Origin: Paenibacillus sp. FSL K6-1330 | GTDB lineage: Bacteria > Bacillota > Bacilli > Paenibacillales > Paenibacillaceae | Assembly (NCBI RefSeq): GCF_037976825.1 | Contig: NZ_CP150269.1 | Span: 6,275,501-6,339,500 of the forward strand | Reading direction: 5' to 3' | Length of the DNA stretch: 64,000 nt | In this document: positions 1 to 7,828 of the stretch, piece by piece | Numbering within the stretch: the stretch's first letter is position 1 | Layout of the letters: each line of letters starts with the position of its first letter | Notes under the pieces: generated by a model | The model's database searches: none | What the model was told of the DNA's origin: nothing | The model's input: the letters and a program-made list of their open reading frames with translations, nothing else | Program-made: the position numbers and the translations under genes

Positions 1-1
1 C

Positions 2-556
2 CCAGTCGATGCCACAATTTCGGCAATGGGCGTCGTCAACGCCGGTACCATTCTGAGCGTTAAGGGACAGGATTATACCTTGAGCGAGCTGCTCGCGAAA
101 TCACCGAGAATGGAAAACTACATCCACGGTTATGCATTTGTATTGTATTTAAGCCCGACCGACTATCATCGCATTCATTCCCCGGTAACCGGTGTTCAGG
201 CGGAAAGCGAGCATTTGAAGGGACGCGTTTACCCCGTGAACGATTTTGCGATGACCCATATCCGGAATGTGCTCAGCCGCAATGAGCGCCTCATTACCTA
301 TATTGCGCATGAGTTCGGCGAAGTCGCCGTCGTGAAGGTCGGAGCCATGAACGTAAGCAGCATCCGTTATGCTGACGAGAACGTGAAAAAATACGAAATC
401 GGCGATGAACTCGCGTACTTTGAATTCGGCTCTACAGTTGTACTTTTGACGGAGAACGGCACGTTTACCCCTCGCGGTGATCTGGAACCCGGCTCCAAGG
501 TGAAGATGGGAGAACTGCTCGGTTTGCTTCACCCGTCCCCATCCAGAAAAGGGTGA
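2..556 (+). CDS. psd: Phosphatidylserine decarboxylase, C-terminal part
   Basis: The gene enters from the left edge in frame, so the N-terminus is missing. The product decarboxylates phosphatidylserine to phosphatidylethanolamine at the membrane. Visible family features are the YHRIHSPV segment holding the active-site histidine, and the FGST motif (Gly at 428-430, Ser at 431-433), where this family self-cleaves between Gly and Ser to make the pyruvoyl prosthetic group. Psd usually has LGST; the Phe is a conservative variant. About 40 residues follow the cleavage motif, the normal length for the alpha chain. The upstream partner gene, often pssA, lies outside the window. Confidence 0.93.
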   Translation, partial: PVDATISAMGVVNAGTILSVKGQDYTLSELLAKSPRMENYIHGYAFVLYLSPTDYHRIHSPVTGVQAESEHLKGRVYPVNDFAMTHIRNVLSRNERLITYIAHEFGEVAVVKVGAMNVSSIRYADENVKKYEIGDELAYFEFGSTVVLLTENGTFTPRGDLEPGSKVKMGELLGLLHPSPSRKG

Positions 557-621
557 TTCCATTTACCTTACCAAACATCGCATGACAAGTTAAGGCCATG
601 AATCATTCGCTGCATGCATGA

Positions 622-1557
622 TTAACGCCGACCCAGCATCCGATAAATGATCCGCTGAAACAGCCGATCCGGCAGTACGCCCTTGATCCATGCGATCACC
701 CGCGTGCCTCGGGGCAACATATAGCGGAACCTGGGCTTAGCCATGGACGCAATTTTTGCCACAAGCCTGGCTACCTCCTGCGGATCCCCGCTTCCCCTGG
801 CTGTCCGCTCGGAATAGTCCAGCACGCCCTTCAGCAGACCGCTGTAGGGTGATCCTTCCTTCACCGTAAGCTCCCCAAAGCTTTTGTTCCAGATCGGCGT
901 ACCATAGGCACCAGGCTGGATCAGCACGACATCAATGCCAAAGGGCATTACTTCCATGGACAGGCTTTCGCCAAACCCTTCCAGCGCAAATTTGGAGGAC
1001 GCATAGGGTCCATAACCCGGAAATCCGACCACGCCGCTAATGCTGCTCATGAGAATGATTTTGGATTTTTCGGTTCGCCGGAGCAGCGGCAGCATATGCT
1101 GTGTCACCGATACGGTCCCGAAAAAATTCGTCTCCATCTGCTTTCGCCAGCCGCTAAGCGGCACTTCCTCCACCATGCCGCCTACCGCCTCCCCGGCGTT
1201 GTTCACCAGCACGTCCAAGCGGCCATACCTTTTCTCTAACTCCAAGGCAGCGGCCTTGACTTGTCCCTCGATGCAGATATCCAGCTGAAATACGTGAATA
1301 CGCTTGGCAACATCGGCTTGTTCGGCTCGGGCCAACAGTTCTGCAGCCGCCTCCGGCCTGCGCAGACCCGCTGCCACGTCATAACCTGCTTTTGCCAGCT
1401 CCAAGCTGATGTGCAGTCCGAACCCGCTCGACGCGCCCGTGATCAGCGCAACCTTTCCTGCTCCTGCCGTTACCACCGGATCACCGCTTGCTCGGCCAAT
1501 GCCACTCTCTCCATCACACCCATCACCCTTCCGTTTTCGAAATGCCTGCCCGGCCAT
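622..1557 (-). CDS. Short-chain dehydrogenase/reductase (SDR)
   Basis: Classical NAD(P)-dependent SDR of 311 residues. The nucleotide-binding motif TGASSGFG lies near residue 40, NNAG follows mid-domain, and the catalytic set is present (Ser in MSSISG, then YASSK). The tail ending in RMLGRR is basic and partly hydrophobic, as in membrane-associated SDRs acting on lipids or sterols. About 35 residues precede the Rossmann fold and the ribosome binding site before the first ATG is weak, so the true start may lie further in. The substrate cannot be told. It stands alone, convergent with psd. Confidence 0.85.
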   Translation of the reverse strand: MAGQAFRKRKGDGCDGESGIGRASGDPVVTAGAGKVALITGASSGFGLHISLELAKAGYDVAAGLRRPEAAAELLARAEQADVAKRIHVFQLDICIEGQVKAAALELEKRYGRLDVLVNNAGEAVGGMVEEVPLSGWRKQMETNFFGTVSVTQHMLPLLRRTEKSKIILMSSISGVVGFPGYGPYASSKFALEGFGESLSMEVMPFGIDVVLIQPGAYGTPIWNKSFGELTVKEGSPYSGLLKGVLDYSERTARGSGDPQEVARLVAKIASMAKPRFRYMLPRGTRVIAWIKGVLPDRLFQRIIYRMLGRR

Positions 1558-1700
1558 TTTTCTAACCCTGCGTTTAGCGCTTTATGCTTACTCCTAATAT
1601 AACAAAATTTCGCAACGTAATCAGAGCCCCTATCCATATGTGCATCCTTTTACAACGTAATCAGACAGAGTCCCTATCGATATATGTATCCACTAAATAG

Positions 1701-1756
1701 CCCCACAAAGTGGAGCCTATGCTTCGATGCTTATTCCAAATACTTTGCGGGGACCC
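1701..1756 (+). repeat. Intergenic hairpin repeat, copy 1 of 3
   Basis: A 52-bp core from CCCC to GGGG plus an ACCC tail, nearly identical to 42069-42125 and present in inverted orientation at 50857-50914. The ends pair imperfectly (CCCC with GGGG, then CAAAGT with ACTTTG, then GGA with TCC), and the loop carries a direct repeat ATGCTTcgATGCTT. It has no start codon or open frame in common with the other copies. It sits between an SDR gene and an AraC gene, 15 bp before a terminator hairpin. Confidence 0.9.
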
Positions 1757-1770
1757 TAAAAACATATCGA

Positions 1771-1797
1771 AAAAAGGGAGCCATTTAGCTCCCTTTT
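1771..1797. terminator. Bidirectional terminator hairpin
   Basis: AAAAAGGGAGC, a six-base loop, then GCTCCCTTTT gives a perfect stem with A and T tracts on both sides. It could end minus-strand transcripts from the AraC region. It lies directly after repeat copy 1. Confidence 0.75.
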
Positions 1798-2101
1798 GCG
1801 TTCATCCAGAGAAAAGCGTATATGATAACGGGATTCAACGTCACCCGTATGTAGGCCAGGTTTCATTTAAAACCATACATCCTGATGATCCTGAGTCGTT
1901 GTCTTCATGCGGCGCAAGCGATTTCTGAAAATAGCGCAGCCACCACGACTGAAGAAACGTCCACGCACCCGTCTTCTTGGGCTCATTCCTCTCTCCCCCC
2001 TTCATAAAATAAAACTGTATCTCGTTTTTTACCCTAAATCGCTTGCTATGAAACCATTAACCCCTCCTACCAATCAGGTAAGTTATGGAAGGGCGAGGAA
2101 A
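1798..2101. other. Intergenic stretch with unproven small frames
   Basis: No recognisable gene. On the minus strand an open frame at 1841-2005 encodes 54 residues starting MKGGERNEPKK and rich in Trp and charged residues, but has no good ribosome binding site. An overlapping frame whose ATG lies at 1980-1982 (39 codons, very Arg-rich, starting MSPRRRVRG) is preceded at ideal distance by AAGGGGGG. Neither is recognised. At most one is real and both may be chance. Confidence 0.2.
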
Positions 2102-2890
2102 TCACCGAATCTCGGATGGGCTCTTGCCCGTATACTGCTTAAATTGCCGGCTAAAAAAGAAAATATCCCGGTAACCCAGCGCGTCAGCTACCTCCGTTAC
2201 GTTCATGCCTTGGTGCAGCAGCAGATGCTGCGCTCGCTCGATCCGCATCTGAATGATGTATGATTGCACCGGCGTGCCGATCAGTTCCTTGAACTTGATC
2301 GAGAAGTAACGGGGGGACAACCCCGCTCTAGCGGCCAAATCTTCTACCCGATGGGGAACCCCCGGGTGCTGACGGACATAATTCGCGATTTCATGGATAG
2401 CCTCTGACAGCTGATTGCTTGCTTTTTTGACCACCGGCTCAGCAAGATCTGAACGCAGCAGATGAATCATCAGCTGTTTCAGAATAAGCTGCCCCTCCTC
2501 CAATGATCCATAGGGCTTGTCCAGATACAAACGCACGTAGCGCGCGAGCAAATATTCAAAATCCATCGTTTCCGTCAGCTTGCGATAGGATGCAGGGATA
2601 TGCTGCACCGGGTCGGCCACATCAAAATGGATATATGTCAATACGAGCGGTTTCTGCGGATTGTGCGTCGCACTCGTATGATCTCCTGGTCGGAACAGGA
2701 AGCAGCTTCCTTTTCCCACAGCAAAGGGCTCGTCATTGAGCTCGACCGTGCCTTCACCGCTCCATACATAGAACAAATCATAATTCTGCATGGGTCTTTC
2801 GCGTTTTTGCCATTTCCAGCCTGGCTCACATACGATTTTGGCAAGCGCAGACATGATTATAAAAGAAGACGGCGATGCATTTAGCATCAC
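2102..2890 (-). CDS. AraC-family transcriptional regulator
   Basis: A 262-residue protein with an N-terminal cupin-like sensor domain (roughly residues 20-150) and two helix-turn-helix motifs at the C-terminus. The second ends with the family signature running from ALGYRD through FSRQFKQYTGKSPSEIR. Such proteins usually sense a small ligand, often a sugar or siderophore, and activate neighbouring transport or catabolic genes. No such operon is adjacent: the MocR gene lies 56 bp upstream on the same strand. The target and ligand are therefore unknown. Confidence 0.88.
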   Translation of the reverse strand: MMLNASPSSFIIMSALAKIVCEPGWKWQKRERPMQNYDLFYVWSGEGTVELNDEPFAVGKGSCFLFRPGDHTSATHNPQKPLVLTYIHFDVADPVQHIPASYRKLTETMDFEYLLARYVRLYLDKPYGSLEEGQLILKQLMIHLLRSDLAEPVVKKASNQLSEAIHEIANYVRQHPGVPHRVEDLAARAGLSPRYFSIKFKELIGTPVQSYIIQMRIERAQHLLLHQGMNVTEVADALGYRDIFFFSRQFKQYTGKSPSEIR

Positions 2891-2946
2891 GTCATAACCC
2901 CCTCATCTCATTCAAAAATTGACCTCTTTTCCATCATACCCGTTTT

Positions 2947-4413
2947 TTATGTTTTTTGCATGTCCAGCCATGCCTGCGCAATCCGGGTAACCCCTTCTTC
3001 AATGCTGGCTATGTCCAGATGCGAGAAGCCAAAGCATGCGGCAGGCAATCCGGGTATACGATGATATACCGATGCATCCCGAAACATGACACCGCGTTTG
3101 CGGGCAGCTTCTTGGAACTGGGCATACTCTTCCTCGGAGCGCAGCCAGTTCGCATAAACATGCAGGCCGGCATCGCCGGGATGAAGACGAAACAGTTCGG
3201 AGGCATGCGTATCCATCGCCTGGCGAAGCGCCTCATACCGTGCGCCATACAGTCGAGTCATTCTTCTAAGATGCCGACCGTAACCCCCTCGCACAATAAA
3301 GCGCGCCAGCGCGCGCTGCTCCAATACGGCTGGTGAGATCGGCTCGTACAGAGCCTTAGCCTGCACAACCGCCTCAACCAGGCTTGGGGGCAGCACGGCA
3401 TACCCGATGCGGAGCCCGGTGAACATCGTTTTGGAGAACGAACCGACAAAGATGACACGTCCCTCGTTATCCAGCATTCGCAAGGGCTCAATTGGCTTGC
3501 CGCCCCAGCGGAACTCGCTGTCGTAATCATCCTCGATAATAAAGGCCTGACGGCTTCGCGCCCAATTCAGCAGCGCCCGTCTTCGCTCCAGCGGCAGCAC
3601 CGCTCCCGTCGGGTATTGACGGCTGGGGCTTACGACAAGCAGACTTGCGTCCCAGTCACGCGGTATCAATCCGGTATCGTCTACCGGGGATGGCAGCGGA
3701 ATCCCGCCACTCAGGCTGATGCCCCGATAGATTCCTTGATAGCCGGGATCCTCCATGACCACCTGATCGCCAGGATCAACCAGCAGCTGAAACATGAGGA
3801 CTAACCCCTGCATGGATCCGCTGAAGATCACGATCTGCTCGGGGTCGGCCTGGATTCCCCGCGTAAAACGCAGGTGTCCGGCTATCGCCTGGCGCAGTTC
3901 GAGGTCTCCCTCCGGCGGCGCTCCGTTCTGCAGCTCGACTCCCCCGCTTCCACCTGCATAGGATAACGCGCTCCGCCACTCCGAATACGGAAAATCCTCC
4001 ATGGGCATCCGTGCATTCGCGAATGAGATTGTACCTGGGGGAGGTTCTCTCAGCAGCATCTGTGCCGAGGTATAATCCCCGCTTTGGCTCACCAGTCGTT
4101 GCCCCCAAGTAGAGAGCACCGGCGCTCCCTCGGCCAGCGGCGGCTGGTCTATCATGGCAATCCCCTCTGCTACGTAAGTTCCGCTGCCCTGCCTGGACAC
4201 AACATAACCTTCGGCCATCAGCATGTCATAGCTCTGCGCGGCCGATCCTCTGGACACACCATACAGCTTGGCCAGCTCGCGTGTGGCGGGAAGGCGGGTT
4301 CCTTCCGGCAGCTTGCCGCTATGAATGGCAGCGCGAATCGCGTGGTATAGAGCCAAATATTTATATCGATATTGTTCCACATATGTCTCAAACGGCAATC
4401 CCAGCTCCATCAT
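2947..4413 (-). CDS. MocR/PdxR-type GntR regulator with aminotransferase domain
   Basis: Two-domain regulator: an N-terminal winged helix of the GntR class (LPATRELAKLYGVSRGS, then GSGTYV) joined to a fold-type-I aminotransferase-like domain that binds PLP. The PLP lysine is in SFSKTMFTGLRIGY and the ring-binding Asp in DDYDSEF. MocR proteins sense PLP or an amine adduct and control vitamin B6, GABA or taurine genes. The start used here is the second of two close ATG positions because TAGGAGTCGTC precedes it; an upstream ATG would add five residues. It is divergent from the FMN split-barrel gene at 4534, the likely regulated partner. Confidence 0.9.
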   Translation of the reverse strand: MMELGLPFETYVEQYRYKYLALYHAIRAAIHSGKLPEGTRLPATRELAKLYGVSRGSAAQSYDMLMAEGYVVSRQGSGTYVAEGIAMIDQPPLAEGAPVLSTWGQRLVSQSGDYTSAQMLLREPPPGTISFANARMPMEDFPYSEWRSALSYAGGSGGVELQNGAPPEGDLELRQAIAGHLRFTRGIQADPEQIVIFSGSMQGLVLMFQLLVDPGDQVVMEDPGYQGIYRGISLSGGIPLPSPVDDTGLIPRDWDASLLVVSPSRQYPTGAVLPLERRRALLNWARSRQAFIIEDDYDSEFRWGGKPIEPLRMLDNEGRVIFVGSFSKTMFTGLRIGYAVLPPSLVEAVVQAKALYEPISPAVLEQRALARFIVRGGYGRHLRRMTRLYGARYEALRQAMDTHASELFRLHPGDAGLHVYANWLRSEEEYAQFQEAARKRGVMFRDASVYHRIPGLPAACFGFSHLDIASIEEGVTRIAQAWLDMQKT

Positions 4414-4438
4414 GACGACTCCTATCATTCTTGATATA

Positions 4439-4469
4439 AAATTGGACTATATAAATTACTCTAAATTGG
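4439..4469. promoter_or_regulatory. AAATTGG direct repeats in the divergent MocR/PNPOx region
   Basis: AAATTGG occurs at 4439-4445 and again at 4463-4469 in the same orientation, 24 bp apart, within the 120-bp divergent intergenic region. MocR-type regulators often bind direct repeats, so this is a candidate operator. The assignment is inference. Confidence 0.35.
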
Positions 4470-4533
4470 CGCTTTTTCCTTGTCAATATTCATCATAAAC
4501 TGTTATTCAAAATGATAGGGGGAGCGTTTAACC

Positions 4534-5148
4534 ATGAGAAGAGACGAGTTTGCGATGGAGGATCAACAAGAGATCGAGGATTTCCTCAGCGGCATAAGCT
4601 TTGGTTTCCTTGGAACAGCCGATGAAGAGGGGATTCCGCGTGTAACGCCATTGAACTTTGCCTATGTTAACGGAGCGTTCTATTTTCACGGCAGCCGAAT
4701 GGGTGAAAAAATGGATCATCTGCGCCGGACGCCCGCCGTGTGCTTTACCATAGCTGATGAGTATGCCCTCATCCCTTCCTATTTCTCCGATCCGGAGATG
4801 GCCTGCCCGGCTACGGCCTACTTCAAAAGCGTAACGGCGATCGGCGAGGTGGTGATCGTGGATGATCTGGAGGAAAAGGCTCTTGCGATGGAGGCACTGA
4901 TGACAAAACTGCAGCCTGAAGGCGGATACCGCGCCATTGACGCGAATGACCGGGCTTATATCCCCAGACTGAAAGGGGTAGCGGTCATCAAACTCGCTCC
5001 GCAGCGAATGAGCGCCAAGTTCAAGTTCGGCCAGAACCTGAAGCCGGATTCGCTTCAGACCGTAGTCGAAGGGCTTGAATGCCGGGGCAAAGAGCGGGAT
5101 AAAGAAACCGCCGGACTGATATGCAAGTATCATCCTGGACCGCGTTAA
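4534..5148 (+). CDS. FMN split-barrel protein, pyridoxamine 5'-phosphate oxidase-like (NimA type)
   Basis: A 204-residue protein of the PNPOx-like flavin-binding superfamily. The opening part (GFLGTADEEGIPRVTPLNF, then FYFHGSRMGEK) is typical of the NimA/5-nitroimidazole reductase-like branch, whose members bind FMN or haem and are mostly uncharacterised. The start is supported by AGGGGGAGCG ahead of the ATG. It is transcribed away from a PLP-dependent MocR regulator, so a link to B6 vitamers or an amine is plausible. Substrate unknown. Confidence 0.8.
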   Translation: MRRDEFAMEDQQEIEDFLSGISFGFLGTADEEGIPRVTPLNFAYVNGAFYFHGSRMGEKMDHLRRTPAVCFTIADEYALIPSYFSDPEMACPATAYFKSVTAIGEVVIVDDLEEKALAMEALMTKLQPEGGYRAIDANDRAYIPRLKGVAVIKLAPQRMSAKFKFGQNLKPDSLQTVVEGLECRGKERDKETAGLICKYHPGPR

Positions 5149-5164
5149 AGCATTACAATTATCC

Positions 5165-5193
5165 GTGACGGTTACTGGGCTAAGTGGTATAAT
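5165..5193 (+). promoter_or_regulatory. Candidate sigma-A promoter of the aminotransferase gene
   Basis: GTGACG at 5165-5170, a 17-bp spacer and a perfect TATAAT at 5188-5193, about 80 bp before the aminotransferase start. Confidence 0.5.
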
Positions 5194-5273
5194 GTTAGGC
5201 AATGAAAACGTAAAGGCAACTTGTCACCTACACTTACCTTAACCAAAAGTATTCGGAAGGAAGGAATCAGTTC

Positions 5274-6572
5274 ATGAACCCATTGGTTGGTCAATTGAAT
5301 GGAAAAATGCAAGCCGGCAATCCGCATGTGTATGACATGCTCTCCACACTCGGCAAAGAAATCTACTTCCCGAAAGAAGGCATCCTGAGCCAATCTGCGG
5401 AAGCGACGAGCCATGCGAAAAAATATAACGCTACGATCGGTATTGCAACCGAAGGCGGAGTCCCGATGCATCTGGGCGTCATCCAGGACAAACTTTCGGC
5501 TTACCAGCCGAAGGATCTGTACCCGTATGCCCCTCCAGCAGGCAAACCGGAGCTGCGCTCCGTTTGGCGAAACAAGATGATTCAGGAGAACCCTTCGCTC
5601 GAAGGCAAAAGCTTCAGCAATCCCATCGTCACGAATGCGCTGACGCATGGTCTTAGCATCGTAGCCGATTTGTTCGTGGATGAAGGGGACGCCGTGATTT
5701 ATCCCGATAAGAACTGGGAGAATTACGAGCTGACATTCGGCATTCGCCGCCATGGCATTCATGTAACCTATCCTCTCTTTACGGACGATATGAAATTTAA
5801 CGCCGAAGGACTTCGTCAGGCTCTGCTCAGCCAGAAGGATAAAGGCAAAGCGGTTGTTCTGTTGAACTTCCCGAACAACCCGACGGGCTATACGCCTGGC
5901 GCTCAGGAAGGGGCTGCCATCGTGTCCGCGATCCAGGAAGCGGCCGAAGCCGGCATGAATATTGTCGTCGTTACGGATGATGCGTATTTTGGATTGTTCT
6001 TTGAAGATTCGCTGAAGGAATCGCTCTTCGGACGTCTGGCAGGCCTTCACCCTCGCGTGCTTCCTGTGAAGGTCGACGGTGCAACCAAGGAAGAATTCGT
6101 ATGGGGATTCCGTGTCGGCTTTATCACGTATGCGGCAGAAGATAAAGACGTGCTGGACGCACTGGAGCAAAAAACGCTCGGCATTATCCGGGCAACGATA
6201 TCCAGCGCCTCCCACCCTTCGCAAACCTTTGTTCTGGAGGCGCTGAAGGCGCCGGAATTCCACGAGCAAAAGGAAGAGAAATTCGTTATTATGAAGGGCC
6301 GCGCCAACAAAGTGAAATCCATTCTCGACAGCGGCAAATACGGCGATGCATGGGAATATTATCCGTTTAACTCCGGCTACTTCATGTGCCTGAAGCTGAA
6401 CACGGTAAACGCCGAAGAGCTCCGTTCCCATCTCATCCATGAGTATGGCGTAGGAACCATCGCCCTAGGCGAGCATGATCTCCGGATCGCCTTCTCTTGT
6501 ATTGACGAGGAGTATTTGGAAGATCTGTTCGATCTGGTCTATAAAGGGATTCAAGACCTGCAGAAAGCTTAA
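5274..6572 (+). CDS. Class I/II PLP-dependent aminotransferase
   Basis: A 432-residue fold-type-I aminotransferase. It shows the substrate-side segment NFPNNPTGYTPG, the PLP-binding Asp/Tyr in TDDAYFGLFFED, the Schiff-base lysine in DGATKEEFVWGFRVGF and an Arg in HDLRIAFSCID that would bind the substrate carboxylate. The N-terminal part does not closely match AspC or HisC. The amino donor and acceptor cannot be named. The gene has its own promoter and terminator and so is probably monocistronic. Confidence 0.85.
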   Translation: MNPLVGQLNGKMQAGNPHVYDMLSTLGKEIYFPKEGILSQSAEATSHAKKYNATIGIATEGGVPMHLGVIQDKLSAYQPKDLYPYAPPAGKPELRSVWRNKMIQENPSLEGKSFSNPIVTNALTHGLSIVADLFVDEGDAVIYPDKNWENYELTFGIRRHGIHVTYPLFTDDMKFNAEGLRQALLSQKDKGKAVVLLNFPNNPTGYTPGAQEGAAIVSAIQEAAEAGMNIVVVTDDAYFGLFFEDSLKESLFGRLAGLHPRVLPVKVDGATKEEFVWGFRVGFITYAAEDKDVLDALEQKTLGIIRATISSASHPSQTFVLEALKAPEFHEQKEEKFVIMKGRANKVKSILDSGKYGDAWEYYPFNSGYFMCLKLNTVNAEELRSHLIHEYGVGTIALGEHDLRIAFSCIDEEYLEDLFDLVYKGIQDLQKA

Positions 6573-6631
6573 TGATAAGTGGTATCTGAAGAAGATATAA
6601 GCTCCAAATAACGAGAACATTAAACTCTTCA

Positions 6632-6673
6632 GCCCTCTCACTTCCCTACAGGAAGTCGGGAGGGCATTATTTA
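6632..6673 (+). terminator. Terminator after the aminotransferase gene
   Basis: GCCCTC and CTTCC pair with GGAAG and GAGGGC around a short loop, followed by ATTATTTAT. The T tract is weak. Confidence 0.6.
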
Positions 6674-6754
6674 TGTTCTGCGACATTCCTAAAATACACC
6701 GTTTATGCCGCCAAATATCCGACCTAAAACATTAAAATAGATCATGATAAAAGA

Positions 6755-7363
6755 CTATATAAGGGCTATAGGTAAAACGACTACAAATTGCATTTTATTT
6801 TTAGGAATGATAAGTAATAAAACTAAGATCATCATTAGATATACTCCCATAAGCCATGGGATTAAATAGTAATGAGTGTGAATGGGTAAGTAAGCATGAC
6901 GTAATTCAAACCCTTCTGACAGCAAAGCTGTGATGGGAAGCGCCGAAACCATATGAGAAAACAATCCATTTCCACGCGCATACCACATAATATAAGCGCA
7001 AACAGGAGATATCACCGCGCATATACCCCAAAAGACAATGGCTCTCTCTGGGAAAAAGTGTAGAAAAAGCACGGTGTAAGCATAATAAACGGTAAGCATG
7101 GATCCAAAGAAGACGAATACTTTTACAGCTGCTATTTTGGGCGAATAGCTGAACACCGATAAAAGCGCGGCAACAAATACCCATATGCCAAAACGTCCAC
7201 CGATATTGTCAAATATGGGGTTAATACCCGGTGCATCCACAAGTTTTGCTGCTAAACCCAAAATAGCTCCGATTATCATTGCACTTACTATTGAAAAGAC
7301 TTTTTGTTTTGTATTTGATTTGTTCTGCACTCTAATCTGATTCAACTTATGATATATTTCCAT
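6755..7363 (-). CDS. Uncharacterised polytopic membrane protein
   Basis: No family was recognised with certainty. The 202-residue product starts with a short charged segment (about 25 residues) and then has five to seven hydrophobic stretches, e.g. IVSAMIIGAILGLAAKLV near residue 30, VFVFFGSMLTVYYAYTVL near 88, IVFWGICAVISPVCAYIMWY near 112 and a C-terminal helix near 170. The second ATG is chosen because GGAGGGAGAA sits just before it. The gene is visibly richer in A and T than its neighbours and borders the insertion element, so it may be acquired DNA. Confidence 0.6.
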   Translation of the reverse strand: MEIYHKLNQIRVQNKSNTKQKVFSIVSAMIIGAILGLAAKLVDAPGINPIFDNIGGRFGIWVFVAALLSVFSYSPKIAAVKVFVFFGSMLTVYYAYTVLFLHFFPERAIVFWGICAVISPVCAYIMWYARGNGLFSHMVSALPITALLSEGFELRHAYLPIHTHYYLIPWLMGVYLMMILVLLLIIPKNKMQFVVVLPIALI

Positions 7364-7542
7364 TTCTCCCTCCAATTTTCATGATTATTTAACATCCTAA
7401 CATAAGTGAAAGGCCCCTTCTTGCTGTTAGAAGACGCTCCATGTACGAATCGTTCCTCCCATCGCTGATATGAACGAGACCTGTCAAATAGCAGTTTGTA
7501 ACTCCCTTGTTTTCCCAATCCCCTTTATACAAGAGAGGGTGT

Positions 7543-7744
7543 AAAAACTGAACTAGAAGGCAAAAGCTATCAACGGTGAGCAGTCTGATATCCGCGGGTT
7601 TTGTATACCGCATGTTTTCTCTCCGTCTGCAGAGAGTGCACCACGAACTGTTGTCGTGCGTCGTTTCCTTTGGAGGGATGGCACATAGCGATGGACGTGG
7701 ATTCTCTCTTACGGCTTTTCCCTTTGCCTTCTAACTCAGTTTTT
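7543..7744 (-). ncRNA. Structured 3' non-coding RNA of the IS110-family element (candidate seekRNA/bridge RNA)
   Basis: Arms 7543-7564 and 7723-7744 form a 22-bp stem enclosing 158 nt. Read on the minus strand (transposase sense) all 22 positions pair, two of them as G-U wobbles; on the plus strand those two become A/C mismatches. IS110-family recombinases are guided by an RNA from the element's non-coding end, located 3' of the gene in the IS1111 group. Position and structure fit that role, but assignment as the guide RNA is inference. Confidence 0.4.
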
Positions 7745-7828
7745 CATCTTCCACCTGTTTTTGGGGGAACGGGATCACCTTGAATCAACAATTCTCACAA
7801 TACGACTAGATTCCAATAGGAATGGTGA

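Noticed and set aside
1701..1756. Repeat copy as a simple terminator
   Set aside because: It lacks a T run after the stem and a separate, better terminator follows each copy.
5172..6440. 422-codon minus-strand frame
   Set aside because: Antisense shadow of the aminotransferase gene, with no domain of its own.
7389..7613. 74-codon minus-strand frame upstream of the orphan membrane gene
   Set aside because: It crosses the proposed end of the IS110-family element at 7470-7480 and overlaps the structured 3' RNA region. It has no recognisable domain, so it is treated as chance.
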